NCBI GenBank assembly: GCA_963931925.1
Contig: OZ007579.1
Location: 35,542,466 to 35,606,465, forward strand
Direction of reading: 5' to 3'
Length of the DNA: 64,000 bases
DNA from: Onchidella celtica
Taxonomy: Eukaryota > Mollusca > Gastropoda > Systellommatophora > Onchidiidae
Under the pieces are notes generated by a model that saw only the letters and a list, made by a program, of their open reading frames with translations, ran no database searches and had not been told where the DNA came from. The position numbers were made by a program, and so were the translations under genes. Below, piece by piece: positions 12,256 through 24,408 of the stretch. The stretch's first letter is position 1; each line of letters begins with the position of its first letter.

Positions 12256-12261
12256 AATAAA
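12256..12261 (+). terminator. Polyadenylation signal AATAAA
   Basis: A canonical AATAAA lies 111 bases after the stop codon of the secreted-peptide gene, in AT-rich sequence. Confidence 0.7.
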
Positions 12262-12729
12262 CTTTTTCTTCTGTCACTGTGAGAGTTTGTCACTGTGATT
12301 ATTTTAACAGGAACCCGCCATCATAAACCTGGCACAGTGCGTCCACCTTTCTCTCCGTCTCCCTTTCTCTTCTCTAATCTAGAAAATTTGCATATGCTGT
12401 TGGTAATGATCTCATGAGCACCAGGACACGAAGCACTCGTTTCTCTTAGCAGGGAAATCACGCCAAATTGAACAGGTGTCAGGGGGGGATATGCTCTCAC
12501 GTATGGTGGGCTTATCAAAGGGAGCACAAAAAAAAGCTCACTGACTTCACATTTTTGCAACCTTTTTTCTTTTAAATGCCTGAAACTTGAATAACCACAC
12601 AATAGGTCGAAACTAAAGTGGATGAATTAAAATAATTGACACTTCAGAAACTTAACTTTATAATTTTTGAAACTGCCATTTGGGGTGCAGCTTTGAGCAA
12701 AAAAAAAAAAAAAAAAAAAAAAAGCCAAA

Positions 12730-12892
12730 TTGCAAAACAGTGAAGTAAATGCACCAAACAAATTGTACCACATTGAAGTACATGCTCCCCCCAAATTGCA
12801 CTACAGTGAAGTACATGCACTCCCCAAAATGCACCACAGTGAAGTACATGCATTCCCCAAATTGCACTACAATAAAGTACATGCACTCCCGA
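12730..12892. repeat. 33-bp tandem array (~5 units)
   Basis: Units of 33 bp centred on GAAGTACATGCACTCCCC repeat about five times. Because 33 is divisible by three, all frames stay open across it, which explains overlapping low-complexity frames on both strands. Confidence 0.85.
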
Positions 12893-13308
12893 CACTACTT
12901 TTTATTTTCTATAATAAGACTATAAGAGATACCCGGCACTGTAAGGAATGAACCTCTCTCTCTCTCTCTGTCTCTCTCTCTCTCCCATTCTGTCTCTCTT
13001 CTCTCTTTTTTCCTCTCTTTCTCTTTCTCTCTCTCTTTCTCTCATAATTTAGTCCTACCCGAGACACAAGTCTTATTTCAGAAGCCAATGCGCACCAGGG
13101 CACTACACACCAAGCTGAACATCTATTGTGTCAAATACAGTCTCTAGTGCACTGGACTTATAAAAGGGAGCCAGAGAAAAGACCATTATATTCTACATTT
13201 TCACAACTTTTAAAAACAGGTGCAAGAAACTTGAAAACATGCAATCTGTACAAAAGAGTTGAAAACACGCTTCCTGGAAATAGACTTTCTTTATTTTACT
13301 TGAGGTGT

Positions 13309-13339
<31 letters not shown>

Positions 13340-13519
13340 GGTCCTGAATTTGTGATTCCCCTTCTCAAATCTAATTTTTTTTTTTTATTATCATTAAGAG
13401 ACTTTGTCATTGCCAGTTTATAAAATTATCATAGACCCTCATATAAAAATAATATAATCTGAAGGTTTCACAATTTTACACTGTCAATGTCATAAATTTC
13501 AACAGCTAACACCCAGTCT
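12893..13519. other. Intergenic, simple repeats
   Basis: This holds a CT-rich tract (12950-13043), a GT run and a long G run (about 13303-13341), and a T run near 13374. No gene is visible. Confidence 0.55.
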
Positions 13520-13760
13520 GTAAATATTATGTGTAACAACTCAACACCTAACACAATCTGTCTATGTCATGTACATGCACATTTATTTACATTGCTACAA
13601 GTTACTCGCCACACTGCCACAATCTGCCAATGTCATGTATCACAACTCAACAACTTAGATCTCATCTACAGTCTGCAAGTCCCATGCATCACTGTTCAAC
13701 AGTTTGATTTCTTTAAATGCCATGCATCAGTCCTCTACACCTTATGGTCTGTTAAAGCCA
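13520..13760. repeat. Degenerate tandem array flanking a LINE
   Basis: A loose repeat containing CAACTCAACAACTTA, CAGTCTG and CCATGCATCAC recurs every 45-55 bases. The same text (CAATTCAACAACTTACAGTC, then CCATGTACCACTACTC) resumes right after the LINE, at 16096-16145, so the LINE appears to have inserted near or into this array. Confidence 0.55.
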
Positions 13761-13993
13761 TACATTCCCCAGCATCAGACTCTCATTATACAAGTCGGCT
13801 AGTTCCTGCAGTTCATCGTCAGACAAGCGAGGAGCTTTGATCGGGTCCTGGTGCAGTGTTTTTTTAGGCTGACAACATAGACTTAATGCCTTCAACTGTA
13901 AAGGTAATTACGGATGCTGTGCTATTAGTGAGTTCTTGTAATTCCGTTTTCATTCTGTCTCTTTCATCATAATTTCCCTGATCAGTCTGTTGT

Positions 13994-16095
13994 ATGTACC
14001 ACTCCAAAAAGGTTCCCGAAGACTGGTTGCACAGCTACTTGGCAGTGATACCTAAGCCAGGCAGAGATCACACCAAACTAAATGGTTACCGAGTGATAAC
14101 AATGCAAAACACAGTTGGCAAATTAATGGAGAAAATGGTTGCACAGATCCTTGCAGCTGACCTTGAGTATGGGGAGGCACTACCAGCGACCCTTGGAAGC
14201 TATAGAAAAGGAAAGCACACATGGGCAAATGCAGCAATTTTTGCTTATGACACATATGAGGCATTTCAGCGAAAGGAAGAGACACTGGCTGTGGCAATAG
14301 ACCTGGAAAATGCATTTATATCATATGAGCGACTCCTGAGCCTGCTGGTTGAATGTGAGTTAGATCCATACCTGATCAATTGAGTCGCAAGCGCCCTGGT
14401 GAAACGCAGTGGCATTACGTTTGGAGCAGGGGGTGTCAGAGCCAGTCACTATCACGCCAGGACTTCCACAGGGATCACCGCTATCTCCAGTTCTCTACTA
14501 TATCTACACTAGCCGGCTAGCCAACATGGCCATTCCCAGGGGCAGAGTTCTTACATTTGCGGATGATGCACTGTTATATACATCAGGCACAGAACGAAAC
14601 GCCATGGTTGATGTTATGGGAGAAGCGTTGAATGAGGTTGACTCATGATGTGAAGAGCACAATGCTGTGGTCAACCCTGCTAAAGCAGCAGCACTTTGGT
14701 GCTCACTAGACAATCACATAGTGCGGAAAAGCCTTGAACCAGTGAGAATGGGAGGCGAAGTTGTCGAGCGTGTGACTGAACTTAAATACCTTGGAATAAA
14801 GTTTGACAGAACCCTCTGTTTTAAAGAGCACGTGAACCACATAGTGAAGCGCTGTGCAAGTGGACTGGCTGCAGTAAAGACAATGGCCGCCCTCGGATTA
14901 GAACAGCGCCAATTGCTCATTCTTTTCAAAGCCACAGTGCCATCAGTCATCGACTATGGTCTGGGCATCGTCACAATTTCCAAGACACAGTTGATGAAAT
15001 TGGAAAAGATTCAAAACACTGGAATGAGAATCATCCTTGGATGCACCCGTGACACCCCGATAGCAGCAATGAGATACATCCTCGGGCTCCCCAGTATTGA
15101 ACAAAGGCACACACTAGCCCAGGTTAAGGCAATGTTTAGAGTGGCGAAAGACCAAAAACATCTGCTGCATGACCAGCTGAATGTCAGGAAAGGTAGTAGA
15201 ATAAAGCCAGGCAGATCATGGTTGGCTGAAGCTGAGGCCACTGTACAAAAAGTGTGTGAACTTGACAATGTGCGAAGGGGTGAGGAGTATGTGAAAGTGG
15301 ACGATAAGATGGCCGGCAGGTACACTAGAGTGGTCATCACCATGGGCCGGGAATGCCGTGAGAGGGCTGCATGTGCCGTTAATGCGGACGTGCTGGAACT
15401 GGTGCACGAGAACAGCAGGACAGGAGATGCGGTAGTGTATACAGATGGATCAGTCACTAGAGGAGAAAGATCTGGATGGGGTTACACGGTCAGCGTTGAT
15501 GGCAGGACAGTGGCAGAAGATGGAGCTGCATATCAAGTCACATCTAGTATGAAAATGGAGGAGGTAGCCGCTGAATACGCACTTGCATGGTTACAGAGGA
15601 GCACCCACACATGTGCCGTCATTGTGACAGATTCCCAGAGCATGCTCAGGAAAATAGAGACAGGATACCTCAAACCTGAATGGGTACAGTATCTGCACGA
15701 CAGTAAACTGAAAAGGCTGACTTGGATTTTCTCCCCTGGACACGCTGGAGTATCTGGAAATGAGAGAGCGGATAAGCTTGCTGGTGAGGCCCCAATGCAA
15801 GGCTCTCTTAGTCTCGGGGAAAATGAAATTCTCGCAGCTTTGAGAGAAACAGCACCACAAGAAGACGGGGACACCATCGAACGTATAAAACTGTTTGGGC
15901 ATCAGAGAGGCTGTGGAGTCAAGAGCCGGTTGTGTGGTACTGCAAGACGACTGTTCAATCAACATCTTGCTGGAGTTGTTAGTGAGAAGACCTTGTCCGA
16001 CATTATGGCGCGGAGAGCTGAGCACGTATGGGTGTGTCCCGAGTGCGAGGAGGCTGGTTCTACACCAAAATTCAAAAAACAAAACAAAAAAAATC
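13994..16095 (+). pseudogene. 5'-truncated LINE with RT and RNase H domains
   Basis: The reverse-transcriptase part starts near VPEDWLHSYLAVIPKPG, contains AIDLENAF (motif A), then GLPQGSPLSPVLY and FADDALLYT (the YADD box). An RNase H domain follows, with YTDGSV, an active-site Glu in KMEEVAAEYA, VTDSQS, and the HAGVSGNERADKLA box. A cysteine pair (VCPEC) marks the start of a C-terminal zinc knuckle before an A-rich tail. The RT-plus-RNase-H order fits the I/R1-type group of non-LTR retrotransposons. The copy is dead: a frameshift near 14383-14409 and an in-frame TGA at 14646. ORF1 and the endonuclease are missing, so it is 5'-truncated. atgtaccact occurs at both edges but also belongs to the host repeat, so I do not claim it as a target duplication. 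Confidence 0.88.
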
Positions 16096-16794
16096 CAATT
16101 CAACAACTTACAGTCTGCAAAAGCCATGTACCACTACTCAAAAGCTTAAGAATAAGAATTTGACATTAAATGTCTACACTCTCTGCAAAATCATACATTC
16201 ATCAACTAAACAGACATTACATATAGTGCAAATTTTTGTGAAAAACGTTTTTATTCTTGAATTACCAGTCAACAAAACATGCACATTACAAAGACACACA
16301 TGTACATGATAGTTGATATACAACACCATAGAGGTATATCAGCAAATGGAGGAAAATTGATCAACTATACAATAAATGAATTCACTAATCATTTCTACAA
16401 TGTAAGTGTCCGAATATTTTCATACTTTTTGCTCTTTCATAAATCTGTAATAAATAATACAACCATTTCATAATGAAATTTTCATTATTAATTTGTTGGA
16501 CCTAGAAAATTTGGCATAGCTGTAGAGATTGTCAGTCTCAGAACTGTCACTCAAATGGCATGAATCCAGAATTCTGCCAATCCCATGTTCAAACAACACA
16601 GAGGATGACCAAAAAAAATGCATGTCTGATTATTACTGATTGATATCGTAACTGCTCTCCGCTAATGGCATAGGTCATTTTTTACACTTATGAGATATAC
16701 AGAAACATCTGTCAATTATCTCAGCAAACATCAAAATGATGTTCAGTCAGCCCATTGGTCAGACAAGTGTCAGTCTACCAGCCTGACTTACACT

Positions 16795-17135
16795 ACAGAT
16801 GTAACCAACAAAATTGTCACAATGTTGTAGTTGTAATACTAACATTGTAACAAACAAGATATATTTGTCGCAAAATGCAGATGTAACAAACAAAATTGTC
16901 ACAAAATTGCAGATGTAACAAACCATTGTTACAATATTGCAGATGTAGCAAATAGAATCATCACAAAAGTCCACATGTAACAAGCAAAATTGTCACAAAA
17001 TTGCTAGTGTAGTAAATAATATTGCAGATGCAACAAACAAAATTGTCACAAGGTTACATATGTAACAAACAAAATTGTCACAAAGTTACAGATGTACTGG
17101 TACAAAACTGCTACAAAGTTGCAGATGTAAGAAGT
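16795..17135. repeat. ~32-bp tandem array
   Basis: Imperfect units containing GATGTAACAAACAAAATTGT followed by CACAAA repeat about ten times. Some units are truncated or merged. Confidence 0.8.
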
Positions 17136-17204
17136 AAAATTCTCAAACAGCAGTAACAACATACTGTATGTATTCCTTTCTGATAATTGTTTTGCTCTAC
17201 ACCG

Positions 17205-17812
17205 TTTTCAGAAAATTCAAAACAGATCAACCAGATTAATCACAGTCTCATCCATCATCAGATATTCTTTCAATTCTTAACTCACTCCATTGGCTACCCA
17301 TTAAAGAAAGAATAAGATTTCAAGATTTTGTGCTTTACTTTTAAATGCTTAAACTAATAAAAAGGCCAGCCCCAGAATATCTTTGAGAGCTAGCGGAATC
17401 ATACCAGTCATCATGCACTTTAAGATCAGTAGACACAAAACTTCTTGAGACACCCACAGTCAGATTGTGGCTTGGTGAAAAGGCTTTTTCTATTGGTGGG
17501 CCTAGATTGTGGAAAAATGTCAACATTGAAACCAAGAAAAGTGAAAATATCGTCACATTTAAAAATAGGCTCAAAACTGAATTGTTCAAGTCTGATTTCA
17601 TTGGAACTGAATGATGTCCCTTTTTGGTCTCAGAGGTTTGAGGATGAGAGTAGATCAAGTGTTTGTTCATGTGTGTGAGTGGGAGCATGATGAATTGATC
17701 TTATGTTAATCCTTTTTTTAATTTTAATTCAGCACCTTAGAGTACATCATTTTTTTTTTTGTTGTTGTTGATTTGATCGCTATGAAAGTTAATTATTACA
17801 TTACATTACATC
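17205..17812 (+). pseudogene. Decayed 3' end of a second LINE
   Basis: Read across several frames, the plus strand gives the usual order of the C-terminal end of many LINE reverse transcriptases. A KIQNRSTRLIT segment comes first, then THSIGYPLKKE (normally LHWLPI..RI), then LRSVDTKLLETPT-like text. GEKAFSIGGPRLWKN and FKNRLKTELF follow. Stops and frameshifts are frequent, so it is old. An ATTAC run at about 17792-17812 could be its 3' tail. It lies downstream of gene A, on the opposite strand. Confidence 0.7.
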
Positions 17813-18335
17813 TGAAGCATGACGCTTTTTTTTATTAACTAAACATTCTCAACACACATGTATTGAACATGTCAAATCAAAGACAGTTCCACACTTCCGT
17901 ATTTACTCTGAAGGGTATGCTGATCAGTAAAAAAGCTGTTACACTCTCTATGACCATATTGAGTTGCAGGAAAAACATAAGGGCATTTATTTGACGTATT
18001 TGACTAGGTACTTTTTTGATTCTGCAATAGAAGTTTCTCCATGACACCTGTGGAGAAACTGTGATAAGTGCTGCCACTAAAACTGTTCTCTTCAACCACG
18101 GTATTAGTGGAAATGCTCAGCAGATGCTTGATTTGTGCAAATCAAGGCTACCTTTGCTTCCTGGTGGAGGCTGTCCTCATCTTGAGAGCTGATCTTTTCT
18201 CCTGGTACACTGGTGACACTTGGGATGTCAGCTTACTGGGCTAAAACTTTGGAATGCATACCTGGTTTTAGGGGATGACTTTCCTTCAAACAATAAAATG
18301 TGGAAATTGTTTGACACACATACTTTGTTTCTTTT

Positions 18336-21300
18336 TCAGTCATTTTCCAAATAGCAATGTGCAGAAAATGTCTCATCACACACATCATATTGCATCAACA
18401 TCAACCCAGATTGCGAATCTTGCTTATTTTTGTGACCAGCACTCAGTTCTGATTCTGTATCACAACCTTCAACCTGGAGACAAGTACTTTGTGATTCAAC
18501 TTGTTTCTTGGATGACTTGGCAGTACTCGGGACTTTCAGACTTGAACTGTTTGTGAGTTTCCCAGAAACACAGGTGACATCAGCTGCCAAAACAATGACA
18601 AACAAAATCACTGCAGTTTTACAAACTAGTCGCTGCACGTAAAATGCAACATTCTTGATCAACATAAAAACCTTATCTCTGAGAAAGGAGAGAGGAGAAA
18701 AAATGTTCATTAAATATTGACCCCTTTTTTCTCATGTATATCTTATGCCAACGTTTTCAATATCCACGAAGAAATTTTTAAAAAAACAAACATCAATAAA
18801 GATAAACAAAATACTGAAAAAGTACTTTTTAACGTGCTTTCTAAAAATACACATTTTCAAAGCCAACATTTTTAAGTCTTAAATAATAATTAGTACTCTC
18901 ACACAACCAGGTGTTTATGAGTCTAAACTATTATGTTCCCTGATTTTATTCAGAAACTGGGTAAACAATAGATTTGTTGCATTAACCCTCACCCTGCGAG
19001 GGGCGGCAATTGTCGGTATTGACTCGCAAGCGCTCACACCGCACGGGCGGCAAAAGTCGGGAAGGTCAAGCTGACCGCGCCACGCGCAAGCCGTATTTTC
19101 ACGCATCAGGTCACTGACCTTTTCGAGACGTGACCACCGTGTTATTGTTCAATGTATCTCTTCTAAATCAAACGCATTGTGACATGGACATGTTAACCAG
19201 TGAACCACTGGTCGGAATCACAAAGACTAAGCTTTCAAAGGCTCTCCCCACACTTTCAAAAGATGTAACATCGACATGCGAACTGTTGCTCAACAAATTT
19301 GCAATATTATCTCATTTTCTCACAAGCTGACCACCATCTGGAGTTGTCTGTATCTAAGAACCAATCAGAAACAAGCTCTGAAATAATCTTTGCCCCAAAT
19401 GCCCCTTTGTTTATTAGTATGTGTCAATCAGGATGAAACCATTTGTTTAGGGCTTGGGAGGGCGTGGCTAGTTACCATGCTTCGTTCTCACAAAAACTAC
19501 AGCTGTCAGTTTGGAATCATAAGTCAGATCATTGGTTAGAGACTGACAGACTAAGGTTTTGCTGGTTAATTCATTACCAAGCGTGATAAGGCATAGCAGC
19601 GAATGTTTTCATACCGATCAATAAAAACCGAACCACGTGGACAGCGTTTGTGGTCACCGCATAGCGGCACGGGTCAGTGACCCCAGATAAGATTCTCCGT
19701 GAGTAAGGTCACTGACCGTGCAGCGGGCTTTACGGGTAGTGCGCGGGGTATGGGTTAAGCAAAGCCAAATACAACTTACTATAACAAGAAAGGGTCATTT
19801 TGCCCACTTTATGGCACGGCATTTCACTGGTGACTTTGTGAAATCAACATATAATGGTGAGCAGCTATCACCCTGAATGAAAACCTAACCACAGCCAATC
19901 CAATTCTCTGTTTCGAAAGATTAACATTCGGTAACCTCCACATCACTTACCCACAGATTCGGTCAATGAATTTGTCCCATCTGCTTCCCTTGTTTGATAC
20001 AAACTTGTCTTCTTTACACTCAGATCTACTGCACTATTGCTGGGGGTATTGACTGACATAGATTCCTGGATAAATTGACAGAACAGACAAATAAAACAGC
20101 ATCATAATTTGTTGAAAAAATACAATCTAATCCATTTATCTCCAGATCACTTTTATCGATATTCTGCTCAACACAATGTTTGAGTTCCAGCCTGTCCCTT
20201 CTTTAATAATTCCTCATAATTCTACATGTTAAAGTATTCTTTCCTCTGGCCCTTACATTGACAAATTTCAACTACAACACTGAGCATTGATGAAAAACCA
20301 CAGTCTTGTCCACCCATCTATCTGAAAAATCCTTTTGTCAGCAATTTTTAGGTCCCAGCCAGTCCCTCAATCACTGCTGCTTCATAGATCCTCGTAATTC
20401 AATGTGTTATTTCATTCTTTCCTCTTACATGGACATACTTCTACTTTTTCCCTCCCGCGAGCCGCATTTTGCGGCTCAAGCGAAATCCCGATTCCTACCG
20501 CGAGCCACAAAATGCGGCTCATGAAATTCATGTTCAATTCCAATTCAGTGTTTACGAAACACAATTTTTGTAAATACAATTCACTGTTGTACATTCAAAC
20601 CTGAATATTTTGAATCTACATTCATTTTCACACAATTTCATATTTTTGGGTTGTCTATTGAGGGAACAAAATGGTGGCTCAAATATAGCTTGGTCCAACC
20701 GTGGAATACTGCCCAGAATGTGTGGTAGGGAAAGAGTTAAAGCACTAAGCAATGATGTAAAGCTACAGCTACAAATGCTTGCTGATGTTGAGGCCAAGTG
20801 TATAAAAAGCACATGTGGGGAAAAACAAAACTGGCCAAACAGCCAAAATTGATCAAAAGTACGTTAAAGATGGCCTCTTACTTAGAGGAAAAATGATGGA
20901 AAATGGAGATGTTCAAAATCTGCCTACCTGCTGATACCGATCTGGTTTCCATTGCTCTTCATCTTCCAGTTCCTTCTTGACTTCATGCTCCAAGCAATCT
21001 CCAGAATTGTCAAGCTGTCCACTTCTTATACTTCCAATAGAATTGTTATCAAGTCCAATAACTTCTCTGACAAGTGGCTGATGATATTTAGAAAGAGTTC
21101 AGTTGAACATTTTAAGAACAGATAATGTTTTCATATTCATGTGCATGAACAGGAATCAGCTTGAACCAGAACCAAGCCTATCAGATCTGGATTTGAAGTG
21201 TGGAATCTGAATGTCATGGGCTGAAAGGATTCATTTTTATCCTCCTGGAAAGCATCTCAGTGTTGCAAGGTGCCAAGTAATGATAAAGATGAATTTCACC

Positions 21301-24300
21301 ACTGTGATTTGCCTTGAAAAAGACGCTAACAAGCAGGGGGTAATAATCATGAGGGAAAATAAAAAAAACACTAGTACTGTAGTAAACTCCTCTAATGTTA
21401 ATCTAAATAGAGCATATATTACCAATGCACTCTGTCATCTCCATCAATTTGCCCTGCCCAGATTGTTAATTAATCCAGTTCTATCATGCCAGCACTATCT
21501 ACAGTTAACTCTTTAAACACAGATTGACACTCAAAGTGTTTCTGCACGTACCCTGTAATTGCAGAAGAACACTTCCAGCGCTTATTGAAGATGATCTATC
21601 TAGAAAAAAAACTCTGCAAAAATGGGAAACATAATCTGTGTTTAAAGACAAAGAGTTAAGCCGAAACAATAGAATTGTTCACCTTTCCATTTTGTCCATT
21701 TTCATGGTAATTCTCATCCATGATTTCTTTTTTGATAACATCATATAATTTTGCTGTATACTGTTCTGTTATTTCTGGTGTGGATGACCTGGCAGGCTCA
21801 GAGTCTTTTGTGACAGGAGGAGATCTGATGAGAGACATATCACAGACCATGCATGTCACATTTGGTGCAGTTAAAAGAAGGAGTACCATATGAGTTACAT
21901 AACTTTAGTCAGGCGCATATTTCTTGTTCTGAGTGTTAATCAGCAAGCCACGCATTTACTACAAAAAAATTCACCTAGGCTAACTTGCCCAGGTGAGTGG
22001 GTGGCTGCCCCTGCACCTCCCGCTCACAGACAGTCCTAATATCCTTACAGTGTCTCAAATGAACCTACCCCCCCCCCCCCCCGAAGTAAATTTTTCTCAC
22101 AATTTCCCTCATTTCATATAGTGATATACACAGACCTGGCTACTATGACTGACTGAATTTGTCATGAAACACAGAGTTCAATAACTGACCGTTCTGGAAT
22201 GTAAAAAAAAATTGGTTTCCCTTATGTCATCCAAAAATATAAATTCCTGCACGGCATCTTCACACACCCCCCCCCCTCCCAACACACATACACACACAGC
22301 ATGTGGCAGCTAGGCATGCACACCCACAATGATTAGCTGTAAGAGAAAAAGAAGAATTAAGCTCTGGGGAGGATGAAACATGTATTTTATGGCCTTGGTG
22401 GTACCTCTGACAAAAGATTAAATAAAATTCAAAATTTCGTAGGTAGGTGAACAAGTTCTGTGACATCAAGTGGAAAAACTAATTGGGTCCCTACAGACAG
22501 CAGTTTTTCTGGTCCAGATGTACAGTGGCAAAATAATAGAGAAAGAAATATTACTCTTCTCATTGCTCAATTACTTCTTATCTATTTTTTTTACACATTT
22601 ATTTATTTGTTTCAACCAGAGAGTTTATAATAAACCTAGAGGTAAGACTCTGTCACGTCACATAGCCGCAAATAGAAAGCCCGGCAGCCATATTTGCTTA
22701 CGGCAAGCGATTGCAAACACGGTGTCAAGGCCAGTGCTAACGAAAGTAGTTTTTGTCAGAAGGCCTCAGTATTTTATTCTTGTTCATTCCTCTTCAGAGA
22801 TGGAGGTTTAAATTCATCCATACACTTTGTATTTGGTCATAATTCATAATGTTTTTTTTTTTTCTTTTGGTGGGATTACATTTTTTACATTTTCGTGGTT
22901 CACCCAATCCATAAATTAAGTCTGCTCATAACTACTGTAATCCTCATTAAAACAATCTGAAAGACCGTATTATTTCAGGTTTGGATTTGTTTACTTTAGC
23001 CGTACTGTCTAGGTCGAAGCAGGCTTGACGTAAATTGGCTTTACTTTAAGCCGTACTGTCTAGGTCGAGGCAGGCTTGCCGTAAGTTGGCCGCCATCTTT
23101 ACTTCACCTACCAACGACGCCACGCAGAGACTTGCGTAGCACTAGTCTGACCTCTCGTTATATATATAACCTCTTTGGTTTCAACACAATCATTGAGTCA
23201 GGCACACAATGGAGACAGACCAAAGCACCAGTCATTTTTGTTTTTATCCCAAGAACTTTGGTGCTTACATTTTGCTTATTATATTATTTTTATTTAATAA
23301 AACCTACGTATTTCATTACACGTTTCTCACTATTCAAATATATGCTTACACTGTCTTGCGTTCCTGAATACACGTCATGCTTTTGGGCTTTTTGGCGTTG
23401 GTTGCTGGATGATTGTGCTGCAGTTTGCAGTGTGTGATGACAAGTCTCTTCTTCCAATCATCAAACGCCACCACAAAGCTGGCTTCACATCCAAGCTTAT
23501 TCGTTCTGAAAAGAAAAATTAAATTCAAACCTGATTACTACATTAATAAATTTTAAGTCTCTTCGCGCAAGTTGCCTATCTTTTCAACCACATTGACTTT
23601 GGTAATGGAAAACATTTTTTGGGCCCTATGCATACATTGGTGTGCTGGTCTCTTCAGCCCCAGTGACTTTTTATAATGGAAACTGAAATGCCATGCCCTT
23701 TCTCTAGCAGGTTTGTAATATAAGAATGAGATGCAAATTAAAGGCATCATGACCAGGGCAGAGAAGTCTTAAAGGAGAATGTAGAGTCTATTATATAGGC
23801 CTAGTCTAGATCTAGATCTAGTTCTATCACTGCTGTGAAATCTGCAGCATCATCAGCTGCATGAAAAAACAAATTAAAAATGCAAAACCCAATTTTGGTT
23901 TGATTCTAGATCTAGACTAGATAGTGTCTAGATCTAGATTCTAGATCTAGATAGTAGGCCTAATATGCCAGACTGAACTAGAGATCTAGAGTCTAGATCT
24001 AGAGAACAGCTTTCATCGTGTTTACATTAAAATGTTTTCAAAGATCGAGATCTAGAGTCTAGATCCTTTTTCTAGGCAGATCTAGGTCTAAAATCTAGTC
24101 TAGATCGATTCTAGGTAGGCCTAGATCTATATAAATCATGACAACGACAGTTGACAGAATGACACTTACTTGCTTCTTTTCTGAGACCCTCCTTTGATTC
24201 TCGGCGACCCGAAATGACTGCAGACGTACTGAGCTCGAGAGATGACAAATTCGGCAGGAACTTTACATTTCCTTTTCAAATTTGCCTTCTCCACCTTCTC

Positions 24301-24408
24301 CGAATTCTTTATGTTGAATATTGCACAAGACGTGTCTTGCAATTCCTTCACAGAATGCAGGAATTCCTCATAGGAGGTAAATTCGCGGCCTTTGATGAAA
24401 CTCACCAT
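18336..24408 (-). CDS. Gene A: FAR1/ZSWIM3-like DNA-binding protein, finger-less ZNF paralogue
   Basis: Six exons join in frame: 24408-24170, 23505-23350, 21824-21683, 21077-20928, 20065-19951 and 18583-18336, giving 349 residues. Residues 1-112 form a FAR1/WRKY-GCM1-type zinc module as in ZSWIM3: an N-terminal helix (KGREFTSYEEFLHSV), then candidate ligands Cys63, Cys86, His110 and His112 (QHNHP). Residues ~126-350 are the acidic linker shared with genes B and C (LYDVIKKEI, EHEVKKELEDEEQWKP). The last exon aligns with the start of the B and C finger exons (LMLMQYDVC) but stops at YLEND, exactly where their finger arrays begin. The product would therefore bind DNA only through the FAR1-like domain. 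An ATG at 21838 (MSLIRSP, conserved in gene C) could start a shorter form without the N-terminal domain. Nuclear location is inferred. Confidence 0.75.
18986..19754. mobile_element. piggyBac-like MITE (769 bp) in gene A intron 5
   Basis: It is bounded by TTAA on both sides (18982-18985 and 19755-19758). The ends are similar inverted repeats, CCCTCACCCTGCG and CCCATACCCCGCG. TTAA targets and C-rich ends are typical of piggyBac. Copies of GGTCACTGACC or GGTCAGTGACC recur near both ends and may be transposase-binding repeats. There is no coding capacity. Confidence 0.78.
20110..20455. repeat. Intronic repeat shared by the ZNF paralogues
   Basis: Two diverged copies (about 20110-20285 and 20290-20455) contain CTAATCCATTTATCTC-type text, then CCAGCCTGTCCCTTCTTTA, then TTCTTTCCTCT and an ACAT(A/T)GACA motif. 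Related copies are at 55130-55310 (gene C, same place relative to the next exon) and 30060-30240 (gene B). The A and C copies were probably present before the genes duplicated. They resemble eroded pogo/Tigger-like MITEs, but I cannot place them with confidence. Confidence 0.5.
22991..23091. repeat. 50-bp direct duplication
   Basis: Two adjacent copies (22991-23040 and 23041-23091) share GCCGTACTGTCTAGGTCG followed by AGGCAGGCTTG, differing at a few positions. They lie in gene A intron 2. A GGCCGCCATCTT (YY1-like) motif follows at 23088-23099, so an internal promoter is possible but unproven. Confidence 0.7.
23800..24130. repeat. TCTAGA-rich palindromic array
   Basis: The hexamers TCTAGA and AGATCT overlap in dense clusters, giving short self-complementary runs. 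It fills the end of gene A intron 1 beside the first coding exon. Similar clusters occur at 58720-59110, upstream of gene C, and in small patches near 25680 and 35920. Confidence 0.85.

Noticed and set aside
12644..12951. Overlapping Cys/His and Tyr-rich frames
   Set aside because: Period-33 tandem array keeps all frames open; no gene.
15011..16127. Long minus-strand frames
   Set aside because: Antisense of the LINE RT/RNase H region.
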